Of a stretch of 64,000 bases of DNA, positions 58,696-64,000 are shown in pieces (position 1 is the stretch's first letter; each line of letters begins with the position of its first letter). The notes under the pieces were generated by a model that made no database searches, had not been told where the DNA came from, and worked only from the letters and a program-made list of their open reading frames with translations. This DNA comes from Clarireedia homoeocarpa (lineage: Eukaryota; Ascomycota; Leotiomycetes; Helotiales; Rutstroemiaceae), in assembly GCA_001465935.1 (NCBI GenBank), contig LNKV01000043.1, forward strand, positions 62,001-126,000, in the 5' to 3' direction. The translations under genes were made by a program, and so were the position numbers.

Positions 58696-61095
58696 GTCAC
58701 GGGGGGGAATCACATCGAATAACTTCATGTACGTCGTCAAGATATAGTTTCGAAATCAGAGATGCAATGTCAACAGAATTCAATTTAAGGATTTTTGGGA
58801 AAAGGATCAATTCTTAGTTGTTCAAGTTCGGATTCCTAACATGCTGAGAAAAGGTCTATTGAAACTTGCTGACTATGCATTCCGCCGTTGCCAGCTGATA
58901 CCCTAGATGTTAGATAGGGGGAAGCTAGGATGGGGAATTGCCACGCATGGGTGGGTTCTTGGACTTTTCAACTCCCATGGGAGACCCAATCCGGCGAATC
59001 TATATTTTCCTACGTTTAAAAGATTCGCACTGGTCAGCATATGTAGCCTCTTTACATTGATCACATGGAATTCCGCCTGTAGAGATAACAACATCCCCTC
59101 TTTTTATGTCGGGATTGCACATACATAACAGACACGGATTCTTATTAGATCTAAATGTCAATTTATGTCCCTGTGTTGAACGGATAGCGCCTTTGGTGTG
59201 TTGGCGTGAGTCAGTGTTTCGTGACTTCGACGATGAAAAACCTGGGGCAGATTGGCGAATGTCCATCTTGTGATATTCCTTTCGAAAATTCCACTGCCCC
59301 ACTATATGTGAGTATGATTGTAATTGTGGCAGAATGAGCATGTAAGCAGGTATGTAAGTAGACATTTATGTTGCTTGTGAATGTTTCGTTTAGGAGGGGA
59401 AAATAGTTGTGATGCATGCGTTGTTTGGGAAGGCACAAAGAGCAGAGAAACCTTTGAGATCAGTCTTTGATTGCAATCACACAAAGGATGAAAGAACGTC
59501 GCCAGTGTTCGAAATCGTGCCAATATTCTAAATACAAAGAGGGCAATCAAATAAAGTCCACTGCACATAGCCAATTGAACAGTCAGCTAAACCCCATTGT
59601 CCCTTGGCTACCAGAGAAATTGAAGTGAAGAACACACTCCGAGATCGACCAAGTTATCTTTCTTTGGTAGGACTCACAGCCCTCGAAACATGAATGGGTC
59701 AGATGTGGTCTCCAATACGGTTGTTCAATAATTAATGGCCGAGTGTCAATCGAAGAGATCCTTCATTCATCAAGTTGTCTTCGCACTCGAAGGAAGAGTA
59801 TGTTCTTAGTATTTTCGATAGATCCGGATTATGAGGAAGGGACGGTAGATCTTTGATGTGTTCAAGGAGAGATTTGAGGCGTTTGACTGTCTCGTAAAGC
59901 CGCCAGATATCATCGCGCGCATCTATTAACGCATTGTAGTAACTTCATAGGTCCTTGCCGACAGTCGCAGCCAACCGAATGACCGTGATAACACTGGCGA
60001 CACCGCTCAGGGGATCCATTATGATAGCTTGGTGATGATAGAGTTTCGATTCCGTCTCTCGCTAGAGAGGGTATTAATTTTTGATGTTGAGCAATTGATA
60101 TTTGGAAAGTCGATTGAGAGGATGAACTGCGTCTACACACTGACACAACGGTGGAGCGCAATATGTGGCAAATATCTTTTTATGCGGGCTTAGCCAATGA
60201 AAAAGTTTAGAGCCCTTTTCAGACGTGAACACCCAAAAGTGACTCCACCCTGGAGAAGTGAAAATTTGGGCTTATATTTGGTTTTACATCAGATGTTTGA
60301 GACACCCGTTACGGCATAGTTACCTAGAAACGGCATGCTACTCCTCCCAGACCCAACCTAATCCAACCTAATCCAAAAGCATCCCAGCAAAAGAGTGCAT
60401 AAATGCCGTGAAGCCCAAGCCCCTCCATTGCACAAGTCTCCACTATATTTCCTAGTAGATCTGCCGTAGGGCTGGACGCATTTCGCGAAGACCCTCAGCT
60501 TCATGATTCAACCAGAATTTCTAGCATAAATGACTGAGGTCGTAGAGCTGAGTCATCAGTATGATTTGCAACTGTTCTCCAACCTCTAGCTACAGCTGCG
60601 GATATCCATCAACCTGGATCGCGTCTGCGAAATACTATTTTGCACCTATGTGAATCAAATCACGTCTCCCAGAAAAAGGAAATGCGTGTACTCCTGGAGT
60701 AGTGAGGGGCATCGACATAAAAGCTACCCCTCGACATTAATTTCTGTTTGTCCCAGCATGTGTCGTACAACAGAAATCTCCCAACTTTATAGATATGCTA
60801 GCATTGAGGTCTAAACGTCACTAAACATAGCACTCCGTCCTGTCACCAGAGTAAGATGAAAACATCCTAGGTATGTACAGACCAATCACAAAATATGATT
60901 TAGTAACGAGTCATCCATCAAATGGGAAGCTTTTCTAGATTGTATTTGATTAAGGTAAAATTAAGCGCTAGAGTTGAAAGTGCCATCCTACAATTGTACA
61001 CCTTGATCAGGCTTTCTTTGCTCGGCGATTACTTGTATTTTTGATTTAGAGGTCCTTCATTTCATTAATTTTTTATAGCCGGATGCTCGTATATC
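58696..61095. other. Long intergenic region
   Basis: A 2.4-kb stretch between convergent 3' ends (enoyl reductase and DHA2 transporter). Minus-strand frames at 59.0-59.6 kb (75-121 codons) overlap each other and show no domain. I see no RNA gene or transposon. Confidence 0.45.
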
Positions 61096-62836
61096 CTATC
61101 GTTTCGGCTCGTCCTTCAACTCCTCCATGTTCCCTCTCTCCAAATCTCTCTCTGCTGCATCTTCCCCATTTGACCCTTCAGCCCTCACTTCGCTGCCACT
61201 GCTCTCCTCTTGCTCTCTCACCACCGGCTTCTCATCCGGTCTCTGCAGCCCCTTGTCCTTAATTAAAATACACAGGCACAAGCAGAATCCAATGATCGGA
61301 ACCCATAAATAAAACACACTTTTACTAGCGCCCATATACGCGTTGAGCACCTCTTCCTTTTGCGACGGTGTCAGAGAACTCAAATCTGGGACACTGAGTA
61401 TCGACGCTAAGATTTTATCCTTGAATCCGGAAGGTAGTGGAGTAGCGAAGGAATTCACCCTAGATTTGATAGAGTTTGAGAATACAGCAGAGGAGATAGC
61501 GAGCCCGATTGCGCCACCTAGAGCACGGAGAAAGTTGCGAGTTGAGATGACGACGGCGCGATCACGTTTCAAGCAGTGAGCTTGAGCTGCGACAAGAGTT
61601 GGTTGGAAGACAAATCCAACACCTGCACCTTCGATAAGGAGGATAATGACAATCTCCCATTTTGGGGTGCTTCGAGAAAAGAGGAGAACGAGACCAGATC
61701 CAAGAGTCCAAATTATGAATCCAGCCCAGATGATTTCGCCATAGCGTTTTCGGCGGGATATATATTGTCCAGACACGATACTGAAAGACGATTGGGTGGC
61801 GACGAAAGGAATGGTCAGGGCGGCTGACATAAGTGGAGAGTACTGGCGAGAGTTCTGATAGTAAATAGGCAGATAGTAGAGATGCGAGTAATAGACGATG
61901 CCAAAAAGAAAATTCTGGGTAAGGATAGCGGCCACAGCAGGGTTACTGAAGAGATTTAGAGGCATCATCGGCATCACGGCGAATTTCCATTCCACAATGA
62001 TGAACCCGATCATACAAACACCACCGATGGTTAGCATGGATATTACCATTGGGCTCGACCATTCGAAATAAGTTCCTCCTCCCGAAATAGGAATCAAAAG
62101 TAGAATAATGGCCGCTGAGACGAGGATAATACCGGGATAGTCGATCACTCGAATTTTGGTTGCTGTGGATCCATGAACCTTACTTGGTGGAAGAGTGAAA
62201 GCCACCATAATTCCAGACAGGACAGCCAGCGGGCAAATGCACCAGAAGAGTCCCCGCCATGTTGAGTTCTGCACGAATCCTGCAGCTAGAAACGGGCCTA
62301 TCGTATTGCCGAGGCCAATGCATGATCCAAGAATTCCTTGATATCTAACACGAGGTTAGCATTGAGGAAAAGTATCAGCGACTAGAAAAAGCTTACTTTC
62401 CGCGATTTTCGAGGGTAACAACATCAGAGACGATCATCATAGTCAATGCCATAATCCCTCCTGTTCCAACTCCAGAAATGCCTCTAAATGCATAAAGCTG
62501 GGGTCCCGTCTGAGCGAATCCGCATAATAAATCTCCTAGCGCTAGAAGGGCCACTGCGGTCAGAAACACCATCTTTCTCCCTAAGATATCTGATATTCTT
62601 CCGTAGAGTACTTGGAACACCGTGTTTGCGATCAAACTTGACGTTCCGGCCCAGGAAATGGTAGTGGCGGAGTTGAGATCAGCTCCAATTGTAGGTAGAG
62701 CAAGACCGATTGAGTTCTGATCAATGAAAGTAATGAGAAGAGCAAACGCCAGTCCGCAGAAAACTACAATGAGTTTTCCCCTGGGAAGGATGTTGGTCTC
62801 GATACGGACCAATTCATGGCCATTAGCTCCCGCCAT
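61096..62836 (-). CDS. MFS transporter, DHA2-like (14-helix drug:H+ antiporter type)
   Basis: Export pump of the plasma membrane. Two exons (62836-62397, 62344-61096; 52-nt intron, phase 2) give 562 aa, typical of 14-helix DHA2 members. Motifs: LDxTIV-like helix 1 here as FIDQNSIGLALPTIG, motif A as GRISDILGRKMVFL, RGISGVGTGGIMALTMMIV in helix 4, and motif C-like GSCIGLGNTIGPFLAAGF across the intron with a following NSTWRGLFW. The hydrophilic C-tail is rich in Glu and Arg. The usual 'D-x-T-I-V' is replaced by D-Q-N-S-I. A 5' leader intron (donor near 63007, acceptor near 62866) is possible. It may serve the PKS cluster or be unrelated. Confidence 0.87.
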
Positions 62837-64000
62837 GCTTGCAACTGCAAAGGCCTCTGAAAGAATACCGTGAGAGAATCAATGGCAAAACAACAATACA
62901 TAAGAGCAGCAGATAACGGCAATGATATAATTCTTGGCCACAGAGATTGGGCACGCAATTGGGAAAAGACAAGAAAATAAATTCTAACGGGTATCGGCAC
63001 TTACCCCCGTTGATTGCAGATCATCGGATCTAGTACATTTTCTGAGGACAACTGCCCCTTCCCATTGGTGTTAGCCTGTGGGTACTTATCGCATTTTGAG
63101 AATTGACATGCTTGACATGATTGAGTTCATGGGCGGCGAGGCAAGAACTGGTCGAGCTTTTGCTCCAAAACTTCCTGATTTCGGAATTCCGGTCATCAAA
63201 ATCCGAGTATCGGATGAAGAATTACCCAGATTTCGCAGCAGAAATGTGGATAAGGAAGGATTCTGCCGAAAGGGTGGGGACAACAAATTCTCAGGAGGAA
63301 GTGGGAACTTTTAGTATCACGTGGAAGCCGACACTAGGACGTGGTGTGGTGTATTGTGATTTGTAAGCAGGGGATTGAACAGCAAAAGGTTCGGAGCGAT
63401 AATAACTAAGTAATGGAATTACTATTTGAGTTGAGCACGAAGCTCCATATAATAAGGAAATATATTTTGTCTATATAGACCTTCGTTCTCTGCGGATCAG
63501 TTGGCTCAGTACTGGCTCAGTACTGATCCAGCTGAGCCTATGTCCTCAGGGCTTATATTCCGTAACACAGAGTCAATATAGCTTCTATCGTCTTTAACGA
63601 GCAAATAAGAAAAATAGAGATATAGATGTTAAAGATGTTGAAGATACAAGAAAGCTCCTGATCTCGAGGAGTACAACAAACCTAAGCAACAAAGTAGAAG
63701 CAACAAAGTAGAAGCAAATAGACAAACAACGAACTTGTAAAGTAACGTTAAAGCAAGGAGAAAAAGTATACTTATATTAAAATCACCCCATATCCACACC
63801 CATATCACAAGAATTCTACTTTGAACATCCACCTACATATTATCGATCACATCACTTAAAATAACCTATAATCCATATAATATGATATATATGTTGGGTG
63901 AACAGCGAAAAGCTTTCATGATAAGATATTTCCTCACTAGAAAAAAGACCTATGCACCACTTTCGTGAGATCAAGCAGAAAACTTTTTGTGCAAACGGGG
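62837..64000. other. Right-edge region with LTR-like remnant, no gene seen
   Basis: The transporter's promoter, then AT-rich sequence. The frames at 63.0-63.4 kb are short and overlap on both strands without domains. An LTR-like segment is listed separately. The extreme right is low-complexity and AC/AG-rich. Confidence 0.45.
63362..63567 (-). mobile_element. Possible solo LTR or LTR fragment
   Basis: A ~206-bp segment with TGT...ACA ends: on the minus strand it starts TGTTACGG and ends GCTTACA. It holds a TATATAGAC promoter-like box mid-element and two direct copies of a GGCTCAGTACT motif. The layout resembles a copia-type LTR, but no target-site duplication, primer-binding site or internal coding region is visible, so it is a solo or truncated copy at best. 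Confidence 0.35.

Noticed and set aside
59000..59574. Cluster of minus-strand frames of 75-121 codons
   Set aside because: They overlap each other in several frames, have no domain and show no linking splice sites with consistent phase.

Overview
This window is nuclear DNA of a filamentous ascomycete (Pezizomycotina). Genes are split by many short introns, mostly 46-80 nt, with GTRNGT-type donors, TACTAAC/CTGAC-like branch sites and CAG/TAG acceptors. The gene content is typically fungal: a SUMO protease, a phenol-hydroxylase-type flavoprotein, a DDHD phospholipase, BIM1-like copper proteins, a Kap123 importin, a DUF7029-type surface protein, a highly reducing polyketide synthase (HR-PKS), a fungal rhodopsin-like membrane protein and MFS drug transporters. 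The style fits Leotiomycetes, but I cannot prove the class from sequence alone. All exon models were built by hand from splice signals and reading phase; each model's total coding length divides by three, except the two disrupted loci stated as such.

Layout. 0.8-5.2 kb: Ulp1-like protease and a flavin monooxygenase, both on minus. 7.4-12.2 kb: a long, largely disordered fungal protein (plus). 13.7-17.2 kb: DDHD-type lipase (plus). 17.9-20.6 kb: a divergent pair of BIM1-like, GPI-anchored copper-binding proteins sharing one upstream region. 20.6-29.9 kb: a gene-poor stretch with a decayed gene carrying several stops, an 'ipa'-type conserved fungal gene with an apparent frameshift, two small secreted cysteine-rich paralogs, and a degenerate direct repeat. 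29.9-38.4 kb: a disordered nuclear-type protein, Kap123-like importin and a GNAT acetyltransferase. 39.2-41.2 kb: a GPI-anchored DUF7029-type surface protein.

42.1-62.8 kb reads as a secondary-metabolite region. It holds a DHA1/TPO-type transporter diverging from a 14-exon HR-PKS (2,513 aa; KS-AT-DH-degenerate MT-ER-KR-ACP), a fungal rhodopsin-like 7-TM protein, a stand-alone trans-acting enoyl reductase of the LovC/ToxD type, and a DHA2-type transporter. The PKS has its own ER domain, but the glycine-rich NADPH loop of that domain is altered, so the separate enoyl reductase may do the reduction. No pathway transcription factor is visible. The product is unknown.

The most novel-looking items are the paired 133-aa secreted cysteine-rich proteins with identical coding length, the cis-ER/trans-ER combination around the HR-PKS, and the in-frame 15-bp minisatellite inside the PKS. 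An LTR-like remnant sits near the right edge.
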